Origin: Anabas testudineus
Lineage: Eukaryota; Chordata; Actinopteri; Anabantiformes; Anabantidae
NCBI RefSeq assembly: GCF_900324465.2
Contig: NC_046627.1
Span: forward strand, 7,965,610-8,029,609
Direction: 5' to 3'
DNA length: 64,000 nucleotides
The translations under genes and the position numbers were made by a program. Below are positions 23,583 to 34,818 of the stretch, in pieces. Positions within the stretch are counted from its first letter, which is position 1, and each line of letters starts with the position of its first letter. The notes beneath the pieces are model-generated. The model was not told the origin of the DNA. It saw nothing but the letters and a program-made list of their open reading frames with translations, and made no database searches.

Positions 23583-24942
23583 GTTAGTACAATCTGACAA
23601 CTGTATTATTTATTACCAACATATGTTATTCATACAAAAGAACAGAAAAATGTTACATATTATAGTTGAACACTCACTTTCAGATGTTCAGATATCTGGT
23701 GTAGGTGAATTTTTTGTATCGTTTAATTTTACTTTTAGTGAGAGATCGTCTCAGATTGGGCTGATTTGTCTGTTGTGGTTGTACATGTATCTTGTGTGTG
23801 GGTACAGTGCTGCATGGGGCTTCTGCAGTTTCCCTTTAGGATAATAAAGGGAAGTGAAACACCTTTATGCAAGGTTAAGGTTACTTATGTAATGATATGA
23901 CCACGCTGGTTTTCAGATATCTTATTCATAGATATGAAAATGTTACCACAACATATGAGTCATTTTTTCAAGGATCGTAGAGTGAGATTTGTCTTGTTAA
24001 TTTGAAAAAAATATTCTAAAATATGTTACAATGGTGTCATTACCACCACACAATAGGCTTTAGTAATTAAAAAAAAAAATTGAAGTGAAACGAGACAAGT
24101 TGATATTTTAAAAGTCGACTTCTGAAAGTGGAGACTGAAAACAAGACTTAATCTGCCGGACAGACAACCAGACTGAAAGCAGACACAACTCTGACACTTG
24201 TCAATGAATGAATCAAAATAAAACCCCTGCATGTTTCTACAGCGGAAAAATTATTTTTCTGCAACTTTCTGAGAAAAAAAAAACACTGATTGTTCATTAG
24301 AGTTTAAAATATAATAACAATAAAACTTCTTTGTAGAAATTAAACATAGAAACACAAACTGTGGAAGTTGAGTCATGACAACAGCACTCACTCCGTGTTA
24401 GTTCGAAACATTTCACTACTCATTCAAGTAGCTTCTTCAGTGTAAAGATAGTTGGTTAGAGACCACAGTTTTATCCTCCAGGTTTGGTTTCACTAAACAC
24501 CTGGTCTTAATATGCTTTTCATTAATACTATGTACTCTAATTCATTTTTAATAAATTATTAATAATACAGTAGCAGTTTAAATTATGGAAACATGTTTAA
24601 ATGTACAATGTACAATATAAATGCTTTTCTTCATGGTTTTGTCAGCAAAGTAAATAAAAAATCATTTACTGTAGCTGCCTTCAGCTACTGCTTGTTTGTT
24701 GGTCTTTCTGCCTTCAGTCTTCAGTAACTGAAAACCTGCTCTGTTGGGTTGAGATCAGGTAGCTGACTTGAGAAACACTCTCTTATTCATGTTTTTTAGC
24801 TTTACCTGGGTCTTTTACCTTGTTGTAAAATGTCTGCATATTAATTCATAAAGTGTCTCTTGACTGTAGACTTTGACAGTGACAACCTTACCTATTCTTT
24901 ACTGGACTAGATGTTGTCAAGGGGTTCTTCTTCATTATACTC
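23583..24942. other. Non-coding stretch with dispersed repeat
   Basis: AT-rich. 24,362-24,480 carries the AAGTTGAGTCATGACAAC and TTTCACTACTCATTCAAG dispersed repeat also found in the introns of all four zinc-finger genes. Nothing else recognised. Confidence 0.5.
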
Positions 24943-24977
24943 TGTGTAGACATTGTCAAAGCAAACAACCTCAATAT

Positions 24978-25041
<64 letters not shown>

Positions 25042-25078
25042 ATATTGAGGTTGTTTGCTTTGACAATGTCTACACACC
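24943..25078. repeat. 136-bp AT-centred perfect palindrome
   Basis: Non-AT arms of about 38 bp at each end are exact reverse complements and the centre is about 60 bp of (AT)n, so the whole stretch is symmetrical around 25,010/25,011. Part of one arm is repeated once more at 25,084-25,104, before the second (TA)n tract. Confidence 0.95.
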
Positions 25079-25099
25079 TCAATGTCTACACCTCAATAT

Positions 25100-25207
<108 letters not shown>

Positions 25208-25218
25208 AAATTTCCCAG

Positions 25219-26162
25219 CCTTTCTGACTGTGAGTCCCAGCAGCTCTCAGTTGTTTGATGGAGATTCTTTCTCTCTGAGCTGTGAGGAGGATGACAGCTC
25301 TGCTGGATGGACACTCAGGAGGAACACAATCAAAGAAACCAAGACTCAATGTGGGGATGGTTGGGGAGAAACAGCTGGTTCTTCTTGCAGGATCAGTCAC
25401 ATTGTCCCACTGGACAGTGGAGTTTACTGGTGTGAGTCCAGAGAGGGATCAACCAGTACCATCATCAACATCACTGTCTCTGGTAAGATCAGACTGTGGA
25501 GTTAGTGTTGATGAGTCTGTGTGGAAATGGATGAAATGCTGTAGTTTGTCTCTGTGTTGAGGTGGATCAGTGATCCTGCAGAGTCCTGTCCTCCCTGTGA
25601 TGGAGGGACATGATGTCACTCTGCACTGTCAAACAAAGAGCCCTCCCTCCAAGCTCCCAGCTGATTTCTATAAAGATGGCTCCCTCATCAGGACTGAGCC
25701 TACAGGTCACATGACCATCCACCATGTTACCAAGTCTGATGAAGGCCTCTACAAGTGTCACATCAGCAGTCATGGAGAGTCTCCACCCTCTACAGAAGAA
25801 CCTACAACTACAGCCTCACCACCTGCCCCCACCTTCCTCCAGCTCTTGTTCAGACTGGTCCTCCACCTGGTGGTGTTCTGTCCACTCTTCATCTCCACTC
25901 TCCTCATGGTGTCTTTTTAACACGACACAGACCCACAGGTAACTCTCTGAATCAGTCCCTGACCTGACACCTAAACACTCATCAGTCAGTCTCAGTTGTC
26001 TCTAACTCAAATCTTCAGGTGTTAACTGTTGATACGTTTTCTTTCCAACCTCTGACTCTAGAAAATCACCTGCCTGTCTCCATGGTGATGACCTCACCCA
26101 CACAGGCTGAACAGGGATTGGATGATGACTATGATGATGTCATCACTGAGCATCAGTTCTGA
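25219..26162 (+). CDS. Fc-receptor-like two-Ig protein (damaged)
   Basis: Exon 25,219-25,482 encodes an Ig domain ([20 protein letters not shown], then [12 protein letters not shown]). Exon 25,562-25,938 encodes a second ([20 protein letters not shown], then [10 protein letters not shown]), a short Pro/Thr stalk and a membrane span ([20 protein letters not shown]). Exon 26,062-26,162 reads as an acidic tail with DDDYDDV. Exon phases are 1-1-1 as usual for Ig genes. The span exon hits TAA at 25,918 just after the membrane segment; the tail exon fits only the frame one base over, so one base appears lost or two gained. The tail Tyr would not be translated. Domain order and [13 protein letters not shown]-type sequence match teleost Fc receptor-like/FCRL proteins, which bind immunoglobulin or act as immune receptors. 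The leader is not secure. Confidence 0.65.
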
Positions 26163-26332
26163 CCTGGTCTCTGGTTTGAGACTTGAGTCCTTTGATATCA
26201 GTGAGGTTGATGATCATTTCTGTGACGGTAAAAACCAGCGACTGTCATCAGAGAACAGGATTCACAGTCTCATCTGTGGTTTATGCCACAATAAAAACTT
26301 GAGGAGGAGGAAATGTGGTTTTAGTTTAAGTG

Positions 26333-26338
26333 AATAAA
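26333..26338 (+). terminator. Poly(A) signal of the Fc-receptor-like gene
   Basis: AATAAA followed by a TTGTGTCACTGTG stretch, about 170 bp after the tail exon. A second hexamer lies at 26,290. Confidence 0.55.
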
Positions 26339-26439
26339 CTTTGTGTCACTGTGAAGTTTCTGTTTAATCAGACGTCACTCTGTCTCTAACCTGAACCAAG
26401 TTCTGTGATACCTCTTAGACAATCTTTAGCATCAGGTTG

Positions 26440-27336
26440 TTGTACTGAACAATGTTTCTGTTCAGCAACAACAGCACGTTTCATTTGTCCTGTCATCAAT
26501 TTAAAACACTACAGAGGTTGAACAGACACTCCAACTCCTCCTGGATGTCACATCAGTGAATGACATTGTCAGAAGGTTTGCTGTGTCTTTCAGTAGAAGG
26601 TCCTTAACCCATCAACACGACCGGTATCTGATCATTTGATTAAGGAGGAACAAGATGAGCACTGTCAGAGCAAAATGACGTCCTCTTGTGGGCCCTGTGC
26701 TCACTGTCCGGCACCATAGAGCTTGATTGGCATTTGCCATACAACAGTAGAATTGGCAGATCCATCACTGGGCTCCTGTGATGTTCACTGATTAAAGCAG
26801 GTTCACTCTCAGCACATGTGACAGACGTGAACTGGTCTGGCAAAGCTGTGGAGAACTTCTGCCTGTAATATTGTTCATCATGATCGGTTTGGTGGTGGGT
26901 CGGTGATGGTCTGGGGAGGTCTGTCATCTTGAGTGCCATTAGTTATTAAGATGAAATCCTTGGACCCACTGTCAGACCCTACACTGGTGCAGTCAACAGA
27001 TGGAAAACTAGAGTAAAATCAGTAGTTTAACTAGTGATGTTTGGTTGTTCGTTATTAAAATGAGTGAGTAAAATTTAACGTTGACCAGTTTTTCCTACCT
27101 GCAGCTCAGCTCAAAGATCCAACATGTGTGACAGTAACAACTGTGGAGTCTTGGTCCATGTATGAAGTACAGTTAATTATTCAAGTAATATGGTTCCTGA
27201 TTCTGTTTTTAGCTGCAGTAAGTTGGGATGAAGAACTTGAGACTTGCTATTTGGTTCAGTCTCTTTGTCTCCACTTGGAAAACAAAATTAGAAAAAGGAA
27301 ACCGGAGGACGCAACAAGTAACTGGATTTTCACAAC
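26440..27336. repeat. Fifth zinc-finger unit remnant, first part
   Basis: Collinear with the far 3' flank of unit A: a short piece like 2150-2190, the Tc1-like relic (26,640-27,000), then the block seen at 900-1160. No finger exon is present. It is cut by the LINE at 27,337. Confidence 0.7.
26640..27000 (+). mobile_element. Tc1-like transposon relic, second copy
   Basis: Same sequence as the relic at 500-870, with DEILGPTVRPYTGAV near 26,953-26,995 and a GGSVMVWGG-like piece near 26,900. Dead copy. Confidence 0.7.

Positions 27337-27389
<53 letters not shown>
27337..27389. repeat. (GATA)n microsatellite, LINE 3' tail
   Basis: About 13 GATA units directly joined to the ACTTTATTGATC 3' end of the LINE, so it is the reverse-strand tail of that element. 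Confidence 0.9.
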
Positions 27390-29566
27390 CTTTATTGATC
27401 TCCAAGAGGAAACTTTGGTTTTGGTGTTGCAGCAGCCGTTACACAGAAAAACATTTGAACATTAAGTTAAAAACTCTACACAACGACTTCACAAAACCCA
27501 GTACAAGAATAACACACAGTATAGACAGTAATAACAACAATACCCCCTGTAGAACTTGAATGTAAAGTGACTTGGTTACATATCGTTAAACCATCAGCGT
27601 GGACACTGACTCTCTGTGAATCATTGTACAGGCTGATGGCTGTTGGCACAAATTACTTCCTGAACCGTTCCTTGTCACAGCGGAGCTGGGGAAGTCTCTG
27701 ACTCAGCAGTTTGTGCAGCATCCTCCTCTCCACCACCTGCTCTAAAGGTTCCAGAGGAGCCCCCAGCACAGAGACAGCTTTCCTGATCAGTTTATTCAGT
27801 TTCTTAGTGTTGCTGGCTCTGATGCTGCTGCCCCAGCAGACGACAGCAAAGAATATCACACTGGCTACAACAGACTGGTAAAAGATCTGCAGCATCTTGT
27901 TGCAAACATTAAAGGACCTGAGCTTCCTCAGGAAGTAGAGTCTACTCTGTCCCTTCCTGTATACAGCCTCTGTGTTGAACTTCCAGTCCAGTTTGTTGTC
28001 CAGGTGAACTCCCAGGTATTTGTACCTCTCCACCACCTCCACCACCTCCACCTTCTCACCCAGAATGGACACAGTGTCAAAGCCAGTTTTCTTCCTCCTG
28101 AAGTCCACAACCATCTCCTTGGTCTTGCTTACATTCAAGGTGAGATGATTGTTCCCACACCACTTCACAAAACTGTCCACCAGACCTCTGTACTCGGTCT
28201 CCTCCCCACCGCTGATACACCCAACCACTGCAGAGTCATCTGAGAACTTCTGCAGATGGCAGGACTCAGTGTTGTACTGAAAGTCTGAGGTGTACAGGGT
28301 GAAGAGGAAAGGTGAGAGGACAGTCCCCTGAGGTGCTCCTGTGCTACTGACCACCCGCTCAGACTCACATCTCTGCAGTCGTACAAACTGTGGTCTGTCT
28401 GTCAGGTAGTCAGTGATCCAGGAGGCTGTGGAGGAGTCTACCTGCATCTTCAGGAGCTTCTCTCTCAGCAGGACAGGCTGGATGGTGTTAAAGGCACTGG
28501 AGAAATCAGAGAATGTGATCCTCACAGTGCTGTTTGCCTTGTCCAGGTGTGAGAGAGCTCGCTGAAGCAGGTAGACAATAGCATCATCTACTCCAACCCG
28601 GGGACGGTAGGCGAACTGCAGTGGGTCTAGTGATGTCTCAACCTGAGGTCTCAAATGAGTCAGAACCAGTCTCTCCAGGACCTTCATGATGTGTGAGGTG
28701 AGGGCGACTGGTCTGTACTCATTTAGAGCAGAAGGAGATGAGGTTTTTGGAACTGGCGTCAGACATGATGTTTTCCAGACCTTTGGCACCTGCTCCATTC
28801 TCAGGCTCAGGTTGAAGAGGTGCTGTAGAATCCCAGAGAGCTGCTCAGAACAGGCCTTCAGGACTCTGGGGCTGACACCATCAGGTCCTGCTGCCTTATT
28901 CTGGTTCCATTTCTCCAGCTGCCTCTTCACCTGGCTGCTGGTCACTGACAGATGGGTAGGGGAGGTGGGTATGGTAGAGGAAGAGGAGGGGGGTGACGGT
29001 GGGATCATTTCTTCTGCAAGAGTCCCAGTGATGGGTGTGGTTTTATGACCGTCACTGATGTTCCTTGTAGGATGGGTGTGGGGGGGCAGCAGTGGGGTGT
29101 GGGGGGGCAGCAGTGGAGACGCTGTTCTGTCTGTGAGTCTGGCAGAGGAGGGGGTGGAGCGGGAAGGTGCAGCAGAGTGTCTGGAGGTGGAGGAGGGGGA
29201 GAGGGAGGGCGGTAGTGCTGTAAACCTGTTGAAAAAATGGTTCAGCTCGTTGGCCTTGTCCAGGTTCCCTTCCACCTGGTTCCCCTTCTCCTTGAAGCCA
29301 GTGATCTTCTTCATTCCAGACCACACATGCTTCATGTTGTTCTGCTGGAGTTGGTTCTCCAGCTTCCTTCTGTAAGCGTCCTTACTCTGCCTCAGACTCA
29401 CCCTCAGCTCTCTCTGCACAGACTTCACCTGGTCCTTGTCTCCCTCCATAAAGGCCTTTTTCTTCCTGTTCAGCAGCTCCTTTAATTTGCTGGTGATCCA
29501 GGGCTTGTTGTTCGAGAAGCACCTCACTGTCCTGGTTGGGATGATGTTGTCCACACAGAAGTTAAT

Positions 29567-29647
29567 GTACTCTGTGACGCTGTCTGTCATGGAATTGATG
29601 TCGTCTCCATGTTGGTCAATTCCATGACAGACAGAGTCACAGAGTAC
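29567..29647. repeat. 32-bp inverted repeat at LINE 5' junction
   Basis: Arms 29,567-29,598 and 29,616-29,647 are reverse complements with one mismatch around a 17-nt loop. The right arm duplicates the LINE's own 5' sequence in reverse, then joins host sequence. Confidence 0.9.
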
Positions 29648-30485
29648 GCAGAAGAGCATTAGTAGTGTCCAGCAACGTGTTTTTGAGAAAAAAATGAGGA
29701 AAGAGTTAATCTGTCTGTGATTAGAAGAAAAACTGGTTTAAATTCACTGTGCATGTAGAACAGAACCGATTCCAGCTGTCCCTGGATGAAAGGTGGTGTA
29801 CTGTACCACGTCACTCAATGTCCATATTACTCATTATACATCCAAATTAGTCATTGTATATACATATTGAGAGTTATACTTTTACATTTATTTTGATCAT
29901 GAAACCGTGTAACTTAAAGTGACCCTTATGAAACTTGCTTGTTAGACAGTGCACCAGACTTTTATCTTAGGGAGTCAGACAGGATGTCCTGGCATGGAAT
30001 TGACCTCGAGACAAGAACCAACTGTAATGTCTCACAGACAATTATCATCTATTCACCTCTCCCTCCATCTGAAATCCATAAAAACAACTGTATGTGTTAG
30101 ATTCTTTCAGTATGTTTCTGTCAGTCGTGTGTTGATGTATTCATGCTCTCTGTGTAAGAAAATAAACTACTGCCTTATTAATCTCATCGGTGGTCCTGAG
30201 AAGTTTGTAACAAAAGTTTTTCAGTTTTCTTTTTCAGGTTTAACACACTACAGCTTTGTCGTGTTTGTTGACTTCACGAGAGTCAGTTCTTCATGTTGTG
30301 TTAAAATAGTTCAACACTGGTTAATTAAATCACTTCAGGCTAAATAGTGTCTATTTAAAAGTTCCCTGATTGTTTTCAGTTGATGTCTTAAAAAGAAATC
30401 AAACTGTTAATGTAAAAAACAATTCAACAATATGATCACACAGAACATTTATTAGCAAAAGGCAGGAATTAAAAATAAAACAAAC
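29648..30485. repeat. Fifth zinc-finger unit remnant, second part
   Basis: Continues the 3' flank block interrupted by the LINE (like 1170-1960 in unit A) and stops just past the position of the gene poly(A) signal (TTTATT at 30,448). No finger exon follows. Confidence 0.7.
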
Positions 30486-31079
30486 AGTGTTTTTCTCAGA
30501 CCACAGACAACTGTGAATTGTGAAATTAGAAGTTTTATAAACAGTAATAAAAGCGTATGTTACGACCTTTACTTCAGTGTCTGTGTAGTAAAAGTAGATA
30601 TTTAGCATTGAATCGAGTAACACAGCTAAAGTTAATTTGCATGAACACAACACATAAACAATCTAATTTATAAAGTAATAAGATTTTTATTTAATTTTTA
30701 CAAGGGTGTAGTTGAGTGTGCAGCATATGCTCCTTAATAGAGCCATGTCTACCTGTACTACTTCTAGTGACTGCAGCATTTTATTAAATCTTAAATTATG
30801 CATGAAGCACGTAGCTTCATTATTCAGAGTAAACTACTTAGTCTGGTGTTGTGTGAGTTGGGGGGAGAAACGTTACAGACATGTAGCTGCCACTAAAATG
30901 TAGAGTCAGATCAATCATTGCTGATTCCAGAACGTGTCCCTGTCACATGAGATCAAACTTTGCTAAACACACCACAACATGAAAATCTAGTCTATTTGAT
31001 GTGTAAAACAACACAGAGGTTCCAGTGGTGACAGGTGTATAAGGTATACAGTGTTATTCCAAATGTACTTAGTAGATAC
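30486..31079. other. Intergenic, nothing recognised
   Basis: AT-rich sequence without convincing coding frames or known repeats. Confidence 0.4.
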
Positions 31080-31598
31080 TGTCATGGTTTCGGCCTGGCC
31101 CCGGCCGGTCTTGGATTTTCCTTTCGCTCTCCCTCTGGACTCCGCCCACCAGCCACTTCTCTCCCTCTGCTCCCAGCAATCGGCTGCATATTGGACTCAC
31201 CTGTGTTCCCCCCAGACTACATAAACTCTCCTCAGCCCTTTCTCCTCTGTCAGATCGTCGTCGTCCCCCCACCTGTTTCCAGCGTCGCTCCCCAACCTGT
31301 TTCCAGCCTGTGTTCCCTGCCTGTTGCTATTCCTGCCTGCTTAACCCTGCCAGCTCTTGCTCATCTTGCTCAGCCCTGTTTGCTTCCCCCTGGACTCTTT
31401 GGACTTTGTTACCCCTTTTTTCAGTGAGTGTTTTCCTGCCTTCAAGCAATGGTTTTCTGTTGTTACTTTGTCCTCGTGTTTTGCCTGTTTTTTGTAGTGT
31501 CTGTTGACACCCCCCTTAGTTTCCCTGGTTTCGTAAGTCTCAGCAATAAAGCCTGTTTCAGTTCAAGCCTACCTCGTCCCCCTCCTTAATTTGTGACA
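31080..31598 (+). mobile_element. Solo LTR (family X, copy 1)
   Basis: 519 bp beginning TGTCA and ending TGACA, with an AATAAA signal near the 3' end and a perfect 5-bp flanking duplication, GATAC (31,075-31,079 and 31,599-31,603). A related copy lies at 51,765-52,309. No internal retroviral part, so an LTR-LTR recombination relic. Confidence 0.8.
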
Positions 31599-31603
31599 GA
31601 TAC

Positions 31604-32297
31604 TGTCACTGAGTTAAAGAAAGCCTGCCCTTCTAAAGATCCTTTTGGCCCAGAGTTTTGTTGACCTATCCCAGAAGGTTGGAAGACACTGGGGAAGCAT
31701 GAAGAACGTCTTCTCAACTAATTTGCATACAAATGTGTGTCAGGATGTGGGGTGGAAGAAAAGGCGTCTTTATGTAACGTCTCAAACATTCAAGCGCATC
31801 AAACATTTTATTTTCCTTTGTAGGTGATGTGAACAACAGGTTTATCATGTTGCTATTATCATGTTCTTCTAATAATGATTGTTGTGATGGAAAAACACTG
31901 TTGTTGAGTACGTGGCGAAGAACACTGGGCTGAAATGTTACCTAAGAAGGCACTTGTTTAGTTTTTAGTATTTCCTTTTTGCAGGGTGTGGACACCATTT
32001 AACTTTCACTTGTAGTTTATTCTCGATGCCAATTAAAACAGCTATTGTATTGCAGTCATCATAGTTGTCATTCAAGCTTTATATTAAGAGGGTTTGTTTG
32101 TATCGATCATCCATCTTTCACATTATTATAGACAATTTCATCACTTTAACTTTGGCAACAAATACATTTTGTTATTAAAACCTATTGTAAAACACTCTTA
32201 CACATAAGTAAAAGTGCCAAATGCTCCTTTAAGCTCTTTACGCCACACAATTTAAATGATTAAAATGTAAGCTGGTTCACGTTTTTACACTCTAAAG
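31604..32297. other. Intergenic, nothing recognised
   Basis: AT-rich, no recognised feature. Confidence 0.4.
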
Positions 32298-32500
32298 CAG
32301 GGGTCACTAACAGGCGGACCAGCTATTGTGATCTTTACTGTAGATATTTAGTGGACGCGAGAACGCATTGGCCAATTGAATGCGAGTTAAGCCATCCCAC
32401 GTGACTTCACTTAGCCAATCAATTCTGTGGATCACAAGCGGTAAAATTAGCGACTCAACAGTAGATGAGAGAAAGTTTGAGGTTGGAAAGAAATTAATAA
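32298..32500 (+). mobile_element. Possible hAT-type transposon left end
   Basis: Begins CAGGGGTCACTAACAGGCGG, which looks like the terminal repeat of vertebrate hAT elements. The right end was not found; the minisatellite follows directly. Confidence 0.35.
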
Positions 32501-32504
32501 AGAA

Positions 32505-33822
32505 AGACGACAGAGAGGAGAGAGACAGACGACAGAGAGGAGAGATACAGACGACAGAGAGGAGAGATACAGACGACAGAGAGGAGAGATACAGACAACA
32601 GAGAGGAGAGATACAGACGACAGAGAGGAGAGAGAGAGACAGACGACAGAGAGGAGAGATACAGACGACAGAGAGGAGAGAGACAGACGACAGAGTGGAG
32701 AGAGATACAGACGACAGAGAGGAGAGAGACAGACGACAGAGGGAGAGAGATACAGACGACAGAGAGGAGAGATACAGACGACAGAGAGGAGAGATACAGA
32801 CGACAGAGAGGAGAGAGACAGACGACAGAGAGGAGAGAGAGACAGACGACAGAGAGGAGAGAGATACAGACGACAGAGAGGAGAGAGACAGACGACAGAG
32901 AGGAGAGAGACAGACGACAGAGAGGAGAGAGATACAGACGACAGAGAGGAGAGATACAGACGACAGAGAGGAGAGAGACAGACGACAGAGAGGAGAGATA
33001 CAGACGACAGAGAGGAGAGAGATACAGACGACAGAGAGGAGAGAGATACAGACGACAGAGAGGAGAGAGATACAGACGACAGAGAGGAGAGATACAGACG
33101 ACAGAGAGGAGAGATACAGACGACAGAGAGGAGAGATACAGACGACAGAGAGGAGAGAGATACAGACGACAGAGAGGAGAGAGACAGACGACAGAGAGGA
33201 GAGAGACAGACGACAGAGAGGAGAGATACAGACGACAGAGAGGAGAGAGACAGACGACAGAGAGGAGAGAGAGACAGACGACAGAGAGGAGAGAGATACA
33301 GACGACAGAGAGAGATACAGACGACAGAGAGAGAGATACAGACGACAGAGAGGAGAGAGATACAGACGACAGAGAGGAGAGAGAGAGACAGACGACAGAG
33401 AGGAGAGATAGAGACAGAGGAGAGAGATACAGACGACAGAGAGGAGAGATACAGACGACAGAGAGGAGAGAGACAGGCGACAGAGGGAGGAGACAGACGA
33501 CAGGAGACAGAGGAGGAGAGAGACAGACGACAGAGGAGAGAGATACAGACGACAGAGAGGAAGAGAGACAGACGACAGAGGAGAGAGATACAGACGACAG
33601 AGAGGAGAGAGATACAGACGACAGAGAGGAGAGATACAGACGACAGAGAGCAGAGATACAGACGACAGAGAGGAGAGATACAGACGACAGAGAGAGATAC
33701 AGACGACAGTGAGGAGAGAGAGACAGACGACAGAGAGGAGAGAGAGAGACAGACGACAGAGAGGAGAGAGATACAGACGACAGAGAGGAGAGATACAGAC
33801 GACAGAGAGATACAGAGAACAA
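32505..33822. repeat. 1.3-kb purine-rich minisatellite
   Basis: Tens of units of about 20-24 bp with the core CAGACGACAGAGAGGAGAGA, differing by small GA or TA insertions. Unit lengths often keep a 3-nt phase, so both strands have long open frames (32,380-33,411 plus; 33,822-32,494 minus). These are repeat artefacts, not genes. The array ends where similarity between the 5' flanks of units B and D begins. Confidence 0.95.
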
Positions 33823-33825
33823 ATG

Positions 33826-34744
33826 TTGGACTTTCTGTATTAATCTAAATTTATACAGTAAACATATTTAATCTTCTTTCAGTGTAGTTTTGTTTTCTTA
33901 ACAGAAGTCAAAGCCAGGATCAGACGTTGGACTTAAATAAATAACATAAAAATATGTTAATTTAATGTTTCTCTGTTTACTTTTACTCACAAAAATATCA
34001 GTTATCAATATCAGTTTCTTATTGTTTTTCTTTTTCTTCTCACATATGCACTATCAGAAACATGTTGTTTTTCTTTACGAAGTTTTAATTAATTCATAAA
34101 ACATGTATTACATGTACATGGTTACATGTATTAGTAGTAATGTATTAAATACATTATGTATCCTACTGAGGTTTTTTAGTTTGTCTGTGTTGTGTTGTTT
34201 AGTAATGAGACAAACACCTCTCAGGACCGTCTTTGAACAATTTATTCCTGATCCCCTGTAATGGCCAAAACATGAAACATGTTCATTTAGGTTAATGCTC
34301 TGTTTAGACTGTCAGGGCTGAAACATCTGTGCAGATGTTATTTTATCGTCTAGTTTCAGACTAACATCAACTTTTCTGAAAAGTCACAACTTTTATTTAA
34401 GAATGTGACTCGGACAAATTAATATAAAACATTTCACAGTAAATTAAAGAGGAAACGTTTCTATAAAACTTCCTGTCTTTGAGTCAATTCCTGAACCAAT
34501 CAGATCGTAGATCAGGTGAGAGCCAGGTGTTTCCCATCATGCCCTGCGAACCAAATATATACGGAATAGCCCCAAAATAAAAGTCTCTATTAAACAAGGA
34601 GACTTTTACTATAACGTAGAATGTCCTGTTCACATCAAACAACATCACTACTACATCTCCACGTATGTATATGGTTTTGGGAACTGTATCTACAAATTTA
34701 TCTATTTATTTTATATTTATTTATTTTATTTTATTAACGGATTT
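33826..34744. repeat. 5' flank of zinc-finger unit B
   Basis: Similar to 55,818-56,165 and 56,690-57,170 upstream of unit D, including ACAAATGTTGGACTTTCT at the left boundary. D carries a LINE tail that B lacks. No gene seen. Confidence 0.7.
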
Positions 34745-34818
34745 TTTCTGCGTGACCTATGACCCGAAGATGTCACTTCCTGTGGATACTTCCTGTTTTC
34801 CTCCGTCTCTGAGTTGAG
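34745..34818 (+). promoter_or_regulatory. Promoter/non-coding exon 1 of gene B
   Basis: Two ACTTCCTG ETS-type motifs (about 34,768-34,791) lie just before exon 1, which ends GAGTTGAG at 34,818 before GTGAGT. Same layout as A, C and D. Confidence 0.6.

Larger units (their letters stand above)
27337..29647 (-). mobile_element. 5'-truncated LINE, L2/CR1 group
   Basis: A non-LTR element on the minus strand with a long open frame (27,653 to about 29,613), a 3' UTR and a (TATC)n tail. The frame holds reverse transcriptase (NKAAGPDGVSPRVLK, EYRPVALTSHIMKVLERLVL, GAPQGTVLSPFLF, and FSDDSAVV near residue 473, with Ser for the usual Ala before DD). The endonuclease domain is absent because of 5' truncation. 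An open frame this long implies a young insertion. It split the unit remnant: the flanks at 27,330 and 29,650 are contiguous at 1160-1170 in unit A. Confidence 0.85.

Noticed and set aside
28686-29627. Plus-strand frames across the LINE
   Set aside because: Shadows of the minus-strand LINE frame.
31035-31427. Pro/Leu-rich 130-codon frame
   Set aside because: Lies in a solo LTR; the related LTR at 51.8 kb gives a similar chance frame.
32380-33822. Long frames of 343 and 442 codons on opposite strands
   Set aside because: Both arise from a short-unit minisatellite; the low-complexity products have no domain.
32505-33822. CRISPR-like regular repeat
   Set aside because: Units are directly adjacent with no unique spacers, and the context is a fish genome.
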